Shown here: in pieces, positions 63,728-64,000 of the stretch
Numbering within the stretch: the stretch's first letter is position 1
Layout of the letters: every line of letters begins with the position of its first letter
Origin: Endobugula sp047636495
GTDB taxonomy: Bacteria > Pseudomonadota > Gammaproteobacteria > Pseudomonadales > Cellvibrionaceae
Direction of reading: 5' to 3'
Assembly (NCBI GenBank): GCA_047636495.1
Contig: JBLILH010000014.1
Span: 1 to 64,000 of the forward strand
DNA: 64,000 bases
The notes under the pieces: generated by a model
What the model was told of the DNA's origin: nothing
Database searches by the model: none
Seen by the model: the letters and a program-made list of their open reading frames with translations, nothing else
Program-made: the position numbers and the translations under genes

Positions 63728-64000
63728 TTACTCCAGTGCCTTATCGCAAATCACCACCTCGGTCGTTAACATCAGTCCCGCAATAGATCCCGCTGCCTGT
63801 AAAGCAATACGTGTGACTTTTGCAGGATCGATAATACCCATTGCAATCATATCGCCGTAAGTGCCGGTACTAGCATCAAAACCGTAACTGTCTTTACCGT
63901 TGAGAACCTTATCAATAACAACTGAACCTTCTCCTCCTGCATTTTTAACAATGTGATACATTGGTGCTTGCATCGCTTTCAATGCCACTTTGATACCCAA
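63728..64000 (-). CDS. groEL: groEL-like chaperonin, 3' end only, no Gly-Met tail
   Basis: The last 90 residues of a 60-kDa chaperonin are present; the 5' part lies outside the window. The match is clear (IVKNAGGEGSVVIDKV, YGFDASTGTYGDMIAMGIIDPAKVTR, AGLMLTTE). The protein stops at TTEVVICDKALE, without the GGM-repeat tail of the main GroEL. It may be a second, divergent chaperonin copy; the housekeeping copy could lie elsewhere. A terminator follows. Confidence 0.85.
   Translation of the reverse strand: MGIKVALKAMQAPMYHIVKNAGGEGSVVIDKVLNGKDSYGFDASTGTYGDMIAMGIIDPAKVTRIALQAAGSIAGLMLTTEVVICDKALE

Overview
The window reads as chromosome of a marine or halotolerant gammaproteobacterium of moderate to low GC. 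The evidence is a complete Na+-translocating NADH:quinone reductase operon, a full ectoine/5-hydroxyectoine operon with its own aspartokinase, and a gene order (csiV, mfd, gap, nqrABCDEF, apbE, nqrM, sthA) that I recall from Pseudomonas and relatives. A FimL-like protein, DUF2788 and DUF2789 proteins and a Fur-linked fagA-fumC pair point the same way. No rRNA, tRNA or CRISPR array was seen.

Layout. Positions 1-25 kb are mostly core genes: csiV and mfd on the minus strand, a lipoprotein, a broken unknown ORF, a gap-type dehydrogenase, the nqr operon with its two maturation genes apbE and nqrM, sthA, a FimL homologue and sohB. These are followed by a DUF2788 protein and a degenerate hybrid histidine kinase. 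Positions 25-35 kb carry xthA, prc, a 1.6 kb gene-free stretch and the ectoine operon ectA-ectB-(82-aa protein)-ectC-ectD-(DksA/TraR-like)-ask, divergent from a MarR regulator of EctR type. Positions 36-47 kb are a loose, partly decaying stress region: a BON lipoprotein, an osmC pseudogene, two Crp/Fnr paralogues, a PRC-barrel protein, small proteins, an accessory hflK-hflC pair and an nhaA pseudogene preceded by a MITE-like element. Positions 47-51 kb are an iron-responsive block with two near-perfect Fur boxes: fagA-like and fumC on the plus strand, and a helical protein plus a tiny His-rich membrane protein on the minus strand.

Positions 51-63 kb look like an integrated accessory module. 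A tyrosine recombinase is divergent from a tight four-gene unit (KfrA-like coiled-coil protein, sbcD, sbcC, and a large AT-rich AAA/ABC-type ATPase with an unusual Walker A). Then come a KTSC protein, a broken HAD phosphatase fragment and a second tyrosine recombinase. The window ends inside the 3' end of a groEL-like gene that lacks the usual Gly-Met tail, with a clear terminator behind it.

How the genes work together. Nqr makes a sodium gradient from NADH, ApbE and NqrM install its flavins and iron centre, and SthA balances NADH and NADPH. The ectoine operon makes compatible solutes for salt stress. The Fur block couples iron starvation to an iron-independent fumarase. The 51-63 kb module joins DNA-end processing (SbcCD) to a DNA-binding coiled-coil protein and an SMC-like ATPase, and is the best candidate here for an undescribed system, possibly defence or element maintenance. 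Several small non-autonomous repeat elements and at least four decayed genes show active genome erosion between the operons.
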